From assembly GCA_945910005.1 (NCBI GenBank), contig OX246748.1, positions 12,019,051-12,083,050 of the forward strand: 64,000 nt of DNA, read 5' to 3'. Shown here piece after piece: positions 35,765 through 46,965 of the stretch. This DNA is from Isoperla grammatica. Taxonomy: Eukaryota > Arthropoda > Insecta > Plecoptera > Perlodidae. The notes beneath the pieces were generated by a model. It had not been told where the DNA came from, made no database searches, and saw nothing but the letters and a program-made list of their open reading frames with translations. Made by a program: the position numbers and the translations under genes. The first letter of the stretch is position 1. Every line of letters starts with the position of its first letter.

Positions 35765-35999
35765 GAAGTGCTAGAAACAGGAATGTGTACTTAAAATCTG
35801 CATAGTATAAGTGATTATTTTTTTTAACTTTGGTTTAAGACAATTTAATTGATTACCGGTACCTAGAAATATAAGAGAAATTAAAAATATTGGAATGTTC
35901 AAATGTGAATGGTTGATAGAAGGTAAATAAATATAACTAGGATGTAAAATAGCTGCTAAAAATAAAGAGCATACATACATACCAGTAGTATGTGTATAA

Positions 36000-36788
36000 T
36001 GCCATAAATTAAACTTAACAAAAACAGCCTCGAGCTATGATGGCTAAAACTTAGCCTACAAAAAACACATTTACACCTACAACATTAACGGTTTCTTACT
36101 TTTCACGGATAGGCCTATTTGCGGAGATTTTACCTCTATTACAAGGATTTGAAATTATTTTTGGCGGCAACCCTGCAATAATAATTGGCTATTATGCCCA
36201 TTAATCCTAATACATTTTATTTAGCATTCGAATAGCTTTTACATTGAAACTTTGAATTTACGTTCCTTAAAGTCTCTCATGCGAGTCAACTGCCCATTCA
36301 AATCACCCCACTGAACTATCTTATTGGTTCGAAACAATATTAATGTTTTAGATATTTGTATCTGGTATTATGATATTATGTAATGGCATATTATTTCTCG
36401 GTAAAAATGTAAGTGCATAGGATTTATCTACGGTTAAAAATACTAAAATCAATACATCTTCGTAGCCATTTAAAGTGTGGCTCAATTGACTCTAGTAGTG
36501 TTATTTTAATAAACAGAATAGCCAACAGTGTGAAACTGAATAATCTAAAAGAAGTGGGCCTACAATATCAATAATTATTTGTTATTTATACACTCAATTG
36601 TATTGTGTCGTTACAACAAAATAATGTGTGATACAATTACGTATACGATTGAAAATGTATCATTTTATGCCAAAATAACACTTAACACAACATAAAAGTT
36701 TGTTTTTGTAACTATGGCGACACCGTTATCCATCTGGCAACACAGCTTTAGTCGACACGAAACGTAAACAAACTTCAAAGATAGAAAC
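36000..36788. other. Non-coding stretch before the piggyBac relic
   Basis: No exon, terminal inverted repeat or tandem array is recognised. The N-terminal half expected of a piggyBac transposase is not found here. Confidence 0.45.
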
Positions 36789-38340
36789 ATGGCCGCGCAA
36801 CTGTCAAAAAATATTGCCATAGATGAATCGTTGACACTGTGGAAAGGGCGCCTCAGTTTCAAGCAATATATTCCCCTCAAGTCTTCCAAATTTGGAATAA
36901 AAACCTTTGAACTATGTGAATCACAATCGGGATATTTGTGGAACTTCATTGTGTACGTAGGTGCAGATGGTGTGAATGTGGCTAATGGTATTGCAAACGC
37001 CGGAAACGCAATCCAAAATGCAGACCTTAGCAAGTCCAAAACAGCTGGGATTGTCACAAAACTAATGGAGCCCTTGTACAACTTAGGCCATACTCTGTGG
37101 ACAAATCTCCAGACCTGTGCATTTGCCTTAATGATAACGGTGTAAATGTAGCAGGTACCCTTTGCATAAATCGTAAAAATGTCCCTGCCAGAGTAAAAAC
37201 AGCCAAGTTGAAAAAAGGGGAGCACATTGCCGAAGCATCCAATGGGGTAATGGTCCTCAAGTGGAAAGACAAGAAGGATGTTTCCTTTATTTTGACCTTT
37301 CACAACAATGATATGGCTGTTATCACAAAACGGGGGGTGGACACTGAAAAACCACAATGCATCCTAGACTACAATAAAGCCATGGGGGGAGTGGATCTCA
37401 AAGACCAAAAACTACAGCCCTATCTATTGGAACGCAAGCGGGGTAGGAAGTGGTACATAAAACTTTTCAAACATCTACTCAATGTGTCAATTCTCAATGC
37501 ACAGATCATTTATAATAATGCTTCGAACATAAAAATCGACCAACTTGCCTTCCGCCTAAAACTTGTAAAAAGTATTGTAGAAACTAGGGATGACGAAACC
37601 CGACTTTTTTACGACCCGGGTACCCGTTCACTATACCCGCGGGTTACCCGGGTAGGCCTAGGCCTAATAAAACAAAAAAAATCGTGTGGGGTGTCAAATC
37701 AACCGCTCAATATCGCTCTCGTCGAAAATAACACCACAAATAGTGTATTGTAGTAGCAGGGATTAGGATGTTTCATTATATTTCGTGATGAAAAGTTGAA
37801 CACCCATGACAAGAGAAAGTTACAACAGCGCAGGGGGTCGAGGATCGGAGCGGGAATGCGTCACAGCTGCCACTCAAGCTCAAGGCCACAGGCAGACCGG
37901 CCCGTTGAAGTGTCGAATGGTTGTGTGCTTTGGGAGGGAGAAAGGGGGGTGGGGGGTGGTGGTGTAGAGTAGCAGTTCATGCTAAAAGATTGCCGGCGGC
38001 CAGGCTTAGGTCTACATGAACAGGGAATCGGGCGGCATGAACAAAAGAAACTATCAAAGTGGACAGTTTATTTATAGACGCGATTCTATTTCTTAGGGAA
38101 ATACCGCCAAGCACAAAAATAAAATACGTAATGACCAATGAATCAGTTCAAATTCAAAACATTTAGCTAATTGGCGGTTCTCAATTTCAGGAACCGGGTT
38201 TTGTCGGGTAAACGGGTAGAGAAAACACAAACCCGTACCCGACTTCGTCGGGCGGGTATCGGGTACCCGTCGTCTTCCCTAGTAGAAACGTACAATAATG
38301 GTTTGCAATCACCTCAAATGGGCAGACCATCAATCAACCC
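36789..38340 (+). pseudogene. piggyBac-type transposase relic (DDE_Tnp_1_7)
   Basis: From ATG 36,789 the plus strand reads NIAIDESLTLWKGRLSFKQY and then KSSKFGIKTFELCESQSGY, the catalytic-core region of piggyBac-like transposases; the first acidic residue is the D of AIDES. LMEPLYNLGHTLW follows. There a small deletion removes the segment with the third catalytic aspartate and shifts frame at about 37,100. The next frame reads DKSPDLCICLNDNGVNVAGT, then SNGVMVLKWKDKKDVSF, YNKAMGGVDLKDQ (fourth acidic site) and RLKLVKSIVET. A hAT MITE at 37,585-38,281 interrupts it, after which YNNGLQSPQMGRPSIN resumes and is lost near 38,340. The N-terminal half and cysteine-rich C-terminus are missing. It is dead. 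Confidence 0.88.
37585..38281. mobile_element. 697-bp hAT MITE inside the piggyBac relic
   Basis: The ends TAGGGATGACGA and TAGGGAAGACGA (inverted) fit the hAT consensus. The perfect 8-bp duplication GTAGAAAC lies at 37,577-37,584 and 38,282-38,289, and removal rejoins the transposase frame. Both ends carry repeated GGGTACCCG words, which are self-complementary and may be subterminal binding sites. A 370-bp GC-rich interior includes a GGGGTGGGGGGTGG run. Confidence 0.93.
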
Positions 38341-38344
38341 TGCA

Positions 38345-40119
38345 CTATGGAGTAGCGTCGCTATCCACTACTTCTCCAGAGACATGTTTTATTGGAGACA
38401 AGTCCAACAAACTTGGAGAGAAACATGTCTCTGGAGAAAAATTCGGCGTGTGTTGAGACGTAGAGGCACCAAACGAGTCATCTATGAGCTGACGCCTCGG
38501 TTTGTCTTTTTGTGATGGTTTTCCAACACTGGATTTTCCTTCCCGGTTAAGGTCGGTAATCCGCTGGGCAATGTATTTGGGAACCTTGTCCAGTTCTTCT
38601 TGAAGCCGGCATTCGGAGGTTCCCCTTGAAACAAGCCAGTGCTTCAAACATTCTGAAACAGTATTAATGCCTATAAAGGTATGATGCCAAAGCTGTGTTT
38701 GCTAAGTGTACTGTTCAGTAGCAGTTAATGCAGATGTGTAGGATTTTCATATCTGCCTTCTAAGTTCTAACATATTGTTATTTATAATTTCAAGTTTGCA
38801 TTAGATAAAATATGCTCCATGATAATTTAGGTCAGGTAGTAATTCAAAAATTCAATTCACAAATAAATAAAAAAAATTACAGTGAAATATGGCAACACGG
38901 AAGTATTGAGATTTGTCCATATGACAAGTTACCATCAGTTTACACTGTTCGTATAAAATTTTGTTCCAACACTAGTTTGGGCTGGTATTTCAATGTCCAG
39001 TTGAAGTTGTTTTCACCATGACAAGGACCAATAAAAAGACACCAAAGTGGGCTTGCCTGGCAAATAAATTACTTGGCACTTTAACTGGACTACTTTTGGA
39101 GGCCCAGTTGGACTAAATAAACGTACAAGTTCACTTCGAAAAAGAAGTTAATTTTAAAAAGTAAATTATATTTTTGTATTTTGTGTACACATTACGTACA
39201 ATATAGTTGTACCAGGACTACCTTACACATGCTTTCGTTCGTCACAGGCGACGGGTTTGTAGCCAATCAGCGATCGGTTTTTGCACGGGTGTGTCTCCAG
39301 CGGTTCGCTGGTTGGCTACGAGAGCCTCGCCTGTGACGAAAGCAGTGTAAGGTAGTCTTGTGCCAAGTATAGCAATATTCAGTTGGCAATGCATTGTAAC
39401 ACCCACCTTAATTTAAAATTAAATATAAAACTATCAATTCCGTGTTTCTTTTTGGACACTGAGAAATAGTAGCGTCTTGGCAAACATTTGGTGGCTATGG
39501 GTTTAAAATAGCTTATGTTGGTAGATACTATCAGCTGCAAGAGTTTCAAGAGTGTGTATAAGGAGATAAGCTGTTGGTCGCAGATTATATGTGCTGCACA
39601 ATACGTAGAAACACCTAACCTTTCAAATTTATTTATTTTTATTTATTTTTTGTTCCATACATATACATTTTTCACAAGCATGGGCATGTCACTGCTGAGA
39701 TGTCTGCAATCTAAACGGGAATGAGTTTGTTCAAAAGTTCGTCATAATACGAATGCGTTCACATGTTTATTTTAAAAGTTCCTTTCCCCAAGTATGCTCA
39801 TATGGGCCTAAAGTGGCAGTGATAAAAGATTGGTTGAGTATTGCAAAATATCGCCCCTCTTTACCACCACCATACCACACATATTGGCAGAACTAGTTGC
39901 ACCAGATAGATATATTCTTGGAACAGGGCTAGTAGCCCTAGATGGTACTAACATATTAGACCCACACGTAGAGCTAGCCCTGGAACACCCGGGCATGTCC
40001 GAGTATGAAGTTGATGAAGAGTTCAATTGTGCTTCAACACTTATGGTCTGATTATTTAATAATCTGTTAAAATGGCGTGCTGATAAATCACGAAGGGACT
40101 TTCGTTTTACTTTAGGCAT
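38345..40119 (-). CDS. Possible two-exon gene with a SAP-like helix pair
   Basis: Exon 1 would run from ATG 40,119 (MPKVKRKSLRDLSARHFNRL) to a donor G|GTATGG after 39,876. Exon 2 starts after TGTTTCAG at 38,652 and reads to a stop near 38,345. The phases agree (one base left, two supplied). Exon 2 begins CLKHWLVSRGTSECRLQEEL, which resembles the SAP-like fold found in many transposon-encoded proteins (helix, RG turn, helix), then a basic Ser-rich tail. The basic N-terminus and Ser-rich linker suit a DNA-binding or TE-derived protein. No known family is assigned; the end of exon 2 falls in a hairpin-rich stretch (38,371-38,440) and may be artificial. Confidence 0.35.
38371..38440. repeat. Short hairpin
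   Basis: TCTCCAGAGACATGTTT and its exact complement AAACATGTCTCTGGAGA flank a loop of about 32 bp. Confidence 0.7.
38660..39200. other. Intron or spacer, nothing recognised
   Basis: AT-rich. It lies in the proposed intron of the minus-strand gene. A plus-strand open frame at 38,812-39,021 has no known motif. Confidence 0.4.
39202..39371. mobile_element. 170-bp TA-type MITE, copy 2
   Basis: Same family as 35,504-35,670: CTACCTTACACATGCTTTCG at the left and its inverted form at the right, with TATAGTTG/CAAGTATA ends. The middle keeps AGCCAATCAGCGATCGGT. The two copies are roughly 90 percent alike by eye. Confidence 0.75.
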
Positions 40120-40129
40120 TTTTAACTGT

Positions 40130-40679
40130 CGGTGCCTACTTTAATCTAGGCTACCCTATGTAGCCAGATTTAGTTAAAACGTCCTATTAGCATACATGCA
40201 ATGTCCAGCTAGGGCAACATTACTGTTTGAGCTGCCTAGTCCATTGGAAAGTGGGTAGATCTGTTGTACCGTCTAGGCCCTAGCACCAATAACAAAAATA
40301 AAATATTACATTATTGAAAATAGAGCAACACTTAAAGGAGGCATCTTAATGCTCCACCTTAAGTGTACAGTTCAGACTTTATGACATGTGTTCAGTTTTA
40401 CAGTTAAATCTACTACTGTATATTAGTATCTTAAATCATTGTAAATAATCCTAGCTATTGTAGCACCCTAAATTCATAAATCAAATCAACCACAATGGTG
40501 AACGCGTCGGTAGGGTTCGCACAACTAATGTCATAGCTGCAAACTATAATAGACGATTTCAAAACTTCATTTCATCAATTTCATTGTTGTAACCTGGGCA
40601 CATACCGTAAAGCGACCGGAACCCTCGCTCTGTTCAATCTTATTGTCATTGGTCAGACCGGGCGCTTTACGGCACACAC
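40130..40679. other. Upstream flank of the SAP-like gene, no other gene
   Basis: AT-rich sequence with a short inverted pair CCGTAAAGCG...CGCTTTACGG at about 40,605-40,672. No promoter element can be named with confidence. Confidence 0.4.
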
Positions 40680-41210
40680 CCCCTATAAAAACATGCCCTA
40701 GGCACGAAGGCTAGGCCTAGGCCTAGCCTATATGACGTTTAAGACAACACTGATCGTAACATGAGGCCTAGGCCTAGGCCTACGCTATGGATGGTGTACA
40801 AAATGTAGGGCCTAGGCCCTAGGCCTAGGATAGCCTACAAACTTACCCCTTGGTCTAGGCCTAGGCCTAGCCTACCCAGGCCTACATGTCTGCAAATTAT
40901 ATAGGCTCTGGGTCTTAACAGAATTTAATTATCATAGGCCAGGCCTAGGTAGGCCTATCACACAGGGCCTTTCAGGAACCAGAAGTCAGTGGCTTTGTCA
41001 CAGGGTTTTAACTTTTAAACTTAACCAAGAATGCGTAGGCCTAGGCTAGGGCCTAGGCCTACGATAGGCAAGAAGTAAGGTAGAGCCTAGGCCTAGGCCT
41101 ACGATTCTTATGATGTTTCAGCCCAACTCAACCCCTCAGCCCTCAAACGAAACTAACGGTAACGGGAATTTGGCTCTTAGGCCCTAGGATAGGCCTAGCC
41201 TAGACTGCCT
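40680..41210. repeat. Second TAGGCCTA-rich palindromic tract
   Basis: Runs of GGCCTAGGCCTAGGCC-type sequence recur in seven or more clusters over 530 bp, as at 23.65-24.46 kb. Confidence 0.8.
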
Positions 41211-42010
41211 GTCTTTGTTGAGCGGGATTAAAAACGCTAAGACTATTTCGGTATTTCATAAAATACAAGAAGGCCAATCCTTAACCTTACCTGAAATACA
41301 GTGAGTATGTACGGATGATTTCACCGGCGAAAGGGGCTACATTTACGAAGCTTTCACCCAAGAGAACTGAAAACATGCTTGAAACACGACAGACAGAACG
41401 TAACCGGATGTTGTAGTTGAGTTGTTGACTGCCGGCCGGAAGCCGGGTGGGGAAAAGTCAAATGATCATCTGCAAAAAAAGTTTTGATGCAGAATATTGA
41501 AAAATAAATATTTATTATACTGTTTTTGAAATGAAAATGATACGTTATAATCAAATACAATTTAAAGATCAATAAAGTGTTAAATACTTACATATTTTGT
41601 TCTCCAGTTGAGTAGTGCGTTGACTGGAGTGGTCCAAATAGTTCGGTAATGTTCGGATGCTTCCGAGATTATTCGTTTTAAATTCAGTATGACGTCACGC
41701 GGTTGATTCAAAGCACGATGCTATGCGAACGTAAATCGAGAAATTCAAATCATGACGTTTTCCGGGTCTGCATAGATTAAAAAATTGACAGCATATACAT
41801 TATGTGGCCTATTATTCTTAAGAGGGCCCCAGTAAGTATATATACTGTGATGTATGTGGCATGGTTATAAATAATGAATTGACGAATTTCAATACGATTC
41901 AATACCAAATTGTACAACACGTGGAAAATTTAGTTTTGGAATTCTAACAGAATTAAATTTGCTGTTACGTTAAATTCATGTAATACATTTTATAAATACG
42001 TACAAACGGT
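41211..42010. other. Non-coding stretch, nothing recognised
   Basis: No conserved frame or inverted repeat. Minus-strand open frame 41,354-41,572 lacks motifs. Confidence 0.45.
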
Positions 42011-42011
42011 C

Positions 42012-42083
42012 GGTGGTTGTAGCGCAAGCGTGATGCATGAGACCTGATTTAGGAGGCCCGGGTTTGATTCCTATAGATGCGGT
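42012..42083 (+). repeat. tRNA-derived SINE head
   Basis: GTGGTTGTAGCGCAAGCGTG (A-box-like) is followed by GGGTTTGATTCC (B-box-like) about 40 bp downstream. A full cloverleaf does not form, so it is a SINE fragment rather than a tRNA gene. Confidence 0.5.
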
Positions 42084-42499
42084 ACCAGCAATCCCGTCTG
42101 AAAGTTTATCCAATATTTTTTTCAGTAATTAATTCGAATGCAAGGATTGAGACTGTATGGAATTAATCGTGGACACGCATCCCCCTAAAATAACACAAAT
42201 TGGGTGCAGAATAGTCGCGGCCACACAGCGACAATATAATAATACACAGGTTTATAAAAACATTGTGTATATGTACGTAAAATATTTAGAAGACAATATT
42301 TGAAAAGAATATTCATACAATATTCATTTATTTATTATTCAAAATATAATTATGTGATATTGTATACACATTGATAGGTATTACTGTATGGACATATTAT
42401 CACGACTTATGTTGTAACAACATGTATAAGATGTCAACATCTAGACATTATCACTGGCACATAAAATGAATATTCATACAATATTAAGTGTTGTGTGGG

Positions 42500-45035
42500 T
42501 TACCATTAGTTCCCATTGAATACGATTGATTCCTATTGAATACGGTTGGTTCCTATTGTAAACGGAAGTTTCCCGTTCATTACCATTTGTTCCCATTGAA
42601 TACAATTGATTCCCTTTGAAAACGGATGGTTTCTATTGAATACGGTTGGTTACTATTGAATACAGTTGGTTACTATTGAATACGGTTGGTTCCTATTAAA
42701 AACGGTTGGTTCCTATTGAATACGGTTGGTTCCTATTGAATACTGTTGGTTCCTATTGAATACGGTTGGTTCCTATTGAATACGGTTGGTTCCTATTGTA
42801 AACAGAAGTTTCCCGTTCATTACCATTTGTTCCCATTGAATACGATTGATTCCCTTTGAAAACGGATGGTTTCTATTGAATACGGTTGGTTACTATTGAA
42901 TACAGTTGGTTACTATTGAATACGGTTGGTTCCTATTGAATACGGTTGGTTCCTATTGAATACAGTTGGTTCCTATTGAATACGGTTGGTTCCTATTGAA
43001 TACGGTTGGTTCCTGTTGAAAACGATTGATTCCCATCCATTACGGTTGGTTCCTATTGAATACGGTTGGTTCCTATTGTATACGGTTGGTTCCTATTGAA
43101 TACAGTTGGTTCCTATTGAATACGGTTGGTTCCTATTGAATACAGTTGGTTCCTATTGAATACGGTTGGTTCCTATTGAATACGGTTGGTTCCTGTTGAA
43201 TACGATTGATTCCCATCCATTACGGTTGGTTCCTATTGAATACGGTTGGTTCCTATTGAATACAGTTGGTTCCTTTTGAATACGGTTGGTTCCTATTGAA
43301 TACGCTTGGTTCCCATTGAATACGATTGATTCCCATCCATTACGGTTGGTTCCTTTTCATTACGGTTGTTGCCTATTGAATACTATTGGTTACGGTTCCA
43401 GTTGCACTACAGTTGATTCCCTTTGCATACAGTCCCAGTTGAATACTATTGAAACCAATTGATTACGGTTCCAGTTGAATACAGTTGATTCCCTTTGAAT
43501 ACGTTGCCTGTTGAATACTATTGGTTACGGTTCCAGTTGCACTACAGTTGATTCCCTTTGCATACGGTCCCAGTTGAATACTATTGAAACCAATTGATTA
43601 CGGTTCCAGTTGAATACAGTTGATTCCCTTTGCATACGGTCCCAGTTGAATACTATTGAAACCAATTGATTACGGTTCCAGTTGAATACAGTTGATTCCC
43701 TTTGCATACGGTCCCAGTTGAATACTATTGAAACCAATTGATTATGGTTCCAGTTGAATACAGTTGATTCCCTTTGAATACGTTGCCTGTTGAATACTAT
43801 TGGTTACGGTTCCAGTTGAACTACAGACGATTCCCTTTGCATACGGTCCCAGTTGAATACTATTGAACCCAATTGATTACGGTTCCAGTTGAATACAGTT
43901 GATTCCCTTTGAATACGTTGCCTGTTGAATACTATTGGTTACGGTTCCAGTTGAACTACAGTTGATTCCCTTTGCATACGGTCCCAGTTGAATACTATTG
44001 AAACCAATTGATTACGGTTCCAGTTGAATACAGTTGATTCCCTTTGCATACGGTCCCAGTTGAATACTATTGAAACCAATTGATTACGGTTCCAGTTGAA
44101 TACAGTTGACTCCCTTTGAATACGTTGCCTGTTGAATACTATTGAAACCAATTGATTACGGTTCCAGTTGAATACAGTTGACTCCCTTTGAATACGTTGC
44201 CTGTTGAATACTATTGGTTACGGTTCCAGTTGAACTACAGTTGATTCCCTTTGCATACGGTCCCAGTTGAATACTATTGAACCCAATTGATTACGGTTCC
44301 AGTTGAATACAGTTGATTCCCTTTGACTACGTTGCCTGTTGAATACTATTGGTTACGGTTCCAGTTGAACTACAGTTGATTCCCTTTGCATACGGTCCCA
44401 GTTGAATACTATTGAAACCAATTGATTACGGTTCCAGTTGAATACAGTTGATTCCCTTTGCATACGGTTCCAGTTGAATACTATTGAAACCAATTGATTA
44501 CGGTTCCAGTTGAATACAGTTGACTCCCTTTGAATACGTTGCCTGTTGAATACTATTGGTTACGGTTCCAGTTGAACTACAGTTGATTCCCTTTGCATAC
44601 GGTCCCAGTTGAATACTATTGAACCCAATTGATTACGGTTCCAGTTGAATACAGTTGATTCCCTTTGAATACGTTGCCTGTTGAATACTATTGGTTACGG
44701 TTCCAGTTGAACTACAGTTGATTCCCTTTGCATACGGTCCCAGTTGAATACTATTGAAACCAATTGATTACGGTTCCAGTTGAATACAGTTGATTCCCTT
44801 TGAATACGTTGCCTGTTGAATACTATTGGTTACGGTTCCAGTTGCACTACAGTTGATTCCCTTTGCATACGGTCCCAGTTGAATACTATTGGTTACAGTT
44901 CCTATTGAATACGTTTGGATCCTATTGGATGCTTTTAGAGTTCCAGTTGGCTCCTACTAAGACAGTTGGTTACGATTGAATCCTGTTGGTTTACACTTGC
45001 GGATCCAATAGTATCCAACCGTATTTTTAAGCAGG
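42500..45035. repeat. Right arm: inverted 20-bp minisatellite with a higher-order part
   Basis: The first 900 bp are copies of TGAATACGGTTGGTTCCTAT, the exact reverse complement of the left-arm unit. From about 43,380 to 44,890 a longer unit appears several times, built from TACGGTTCCAGTTGAACTAC, AGTTGATTCCCTTTGCATAC, CAGTTGAATACTATTG and TTGATTACGG. The outermost 150 bp match the outer left arm. Open minus-strand frames at 43,525-43,737 and 43,939-44,151 are repeat artefacts. Confidence 0.92.
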
Positions 45036-45369
45036 GCACCACAATTTTAAGAGTAACATCGAAATATATTTTATTCCCGCTACGTTTTATTACTAATTTG
45101 GCAAAGTGTTGATCTATAATATTATGCTTTCATACATTCAATCTATAAAGCGAGTGCCCCAAATCATCATTATATTTCACGACCGACAGAATAGCATGCA
45201 TAACAGACACACGGTCAGGAAGATGGTCAGGGCGCGGGATATCTAGTAAGCTGTAGTAAGCTGTAAGTTGTAGTAAGCTGTCAAGCGCCCTGTCGTTGAG
45301 TGAGTAATACAGGCCCTGTGCAGTAGTTGCACATTTCGGTTGAAGTATGATTATGTTTACAAGTTGGGC

Positions 45370-46105
45370 AATTACACAGAAATAGCTAACAACTTTGACA
45401 TGTTGATATTAGCGTTACATTCGCGTTAAATTGCTAAAGCTGCACCGAGTTTTAAACAGGATGAATAAATTGGGTAAGATTACACAAGAAATGGCAAAGC
45501 AATCTGCGACGTTTTCTGAAAATCTCAATTTTTTTTAATATTCGGTAAGTTTCGAATATATAGCGAACTGTATTTCAAATTAATAATTTAGATTCGATAA
45601 TGGGTACAGAGCGCTTTAACGACGGATATTATTTTATATCACATAGTACAACCTACACACGAAATAGCAAGCAACATGACTCATTGAGTATAAAATGGAG
45701 AAGTTATAATTTAAATAATATTATTTTTTAAATGTTCGGTAAATTACTAAAAAGGTGCTGTACTCATTGCAAATAGTTTTAAAAACTACAATATTGAATC
45801 AATAGGACTACACACATGAAATAGCAAGCGACCAAACTCATTGATAAAATGGAGAAGTTACCAGAAATAATATTTTTTAAATGTTCAGTACATTATTAAA
45901 ACGGTGCAGTATTGCAAATAATTTTAAAAGCACAAACAATGAATCAATAGGATGATATACACACTAAGATAGCAACACGAAAATGGTAGACGCAAGTTTT
46001 TTGAAATAATTTATATTTCTTTAACAACATTCGGTAATAAATTACCCTACGAAAACGGTGCTGTATTGCAAATATTAAAAAAACTACAATAATATTGAAT
46101 CAATT
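45370..46105. repeat. Diverged tandem repeat, unit roughly 150-200 bp
   Basis: The words ACACGAAATAGCAAGC, AAAATGGAGAAGTTA, TAAATGTTCGGTAAATTA, GGTGCTGTATTGCAAAT and TTGAATCAATAGGA recur in order three to four times, with substitutions and indels. Confidence 0.7.
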
Positions 46106-46857
46106 GAGCAATAGTCCACAGAACAACAAACAATGAAAGACAATGGATAGAACGCAAGCAGTACGTAATGCAGTCTTACCTGATGAGTTGTTGCCTCGAC
46201 GAACTCTGAGCGGAAAATGGAACGTCGCGAAGGTTGCACCGTCCTAAATAGCCTCGCTGACACTGTCGCTATGCGGCCAACTAGACAACTACGAGATAAC
46301 AACGCGGTATTGATTATTTTATACCAATAGGACCTAACGTCACATATTATGGTACGAAGCTAATCGAGACGATTTTTGCGGCACCTAGCCTACTCCTGCC
46401 TAAACGTAGTGAATGTACCATGTTTGGTAAATAAATTTTTAACTTTTTTCCCTTTGAAAAAATTATTCATTATTGTTTACCTCGTTGGAAATTTATTTTC
46501 TGTTTGTAGTTAAATACTTTACAACGAACATACGCCTTTTCTAAAACGGTGATGTTTTTACTATTTTGTTTTATACAATACGTATACTCAAGCTGCCCCC
46601 CCTCCCCCCCCCCCCCTCCTTTAGTTGTACGTTTTTCTGTTTGGACATACGTACAGCCACAATAATCATTGCTTATTTATTATGAAATATACCTTTTTAT
46701 AGACAAACTTGAAATTAAAAATATGAAATGCTTGTGAAGGAACTAGAACTTTTAAAAAGTGAGCCAAGAACTGGAATTCCCCAGCTCTGGTTCTGAGGTG
46801 TACACTATAGTTTCCTCCAACAAAGTGGACTGGCCAATGGAGTTGTTACTTGCTACA

Positions 46858-46965
46858 TAAGCTACGAACTACAATGTACAAACTACAAACTACAATGTAC
46901 ATTGTACAAGCTACAATGTACATTGTACAAGCTACAATATGTACATTGTACAAACTACAATGCAC
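46858..46965. repeat. Short palindromic tandem repeat
   Basis: CTACAATGTACATTGTACAA recurs three times; TGTACATTGTACA is partly self-complementary. Confidence 0.75.

Larger units (their letters stand above)
35330..35935 (+). pseudogene. LINE 3' ORF relic split by a MITE
   Basis: The plus-strand translation KAVPIRNMLNALHWLSVEDN is followed by YQLLSMVFIYE, the region downstream of the reverse transcriptase in jockey/CR1-like LINEs. After the MITE at 35,504-35,670 the frame resumes as NLSGYADMVHNI and, further on, REIKNIGMFKCEW. Stops and a local ACACAATATC repeat break it. Only the last 150 or so codons are present. Confidence 0.65.
33171..45035. mobile_element. Putative 11.9-kb foldback transposon with minisatellite arms
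   Basis: The left end CCTGCTTAAAAATACGGTTG continues as an exact inverted match to the right end for about 32-33 bases. From both ends inward the sequence becomes an array of one 20-bp unit, in inverted orientation on the two sides. The flanking 7-mers GAACCAC (33,164-33,170) and GCACCAC (45,036-45,042) agree at six of seven bases, possibly an old target duplication. The core (34.5-42.5 kb) holds relics of other elements and one possible minus-strand gene, but no transposase I can assign to it. The layout resembles foldback or Galileo-type P-superfamily elements, whose long inverted ends carry tandem repeats and which make 7- to 8-bp duplications. That class assignment is an inference. Confidence 0.65.

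Noticed and set aside
36665..37357. 230-residue minus-strand open frame
   Set aside because: It lies antisense to the conserved piggyBac coding region, whose plus-strand motifs are clear.
43525..44151. Minus-strand open frames with repeated residue blocks, as if a repeat protein
   Set aside because: They follow exactly the tandem DNA unit in the right arm, have no start context or splice logic, and mirror frames occur in the left arm.
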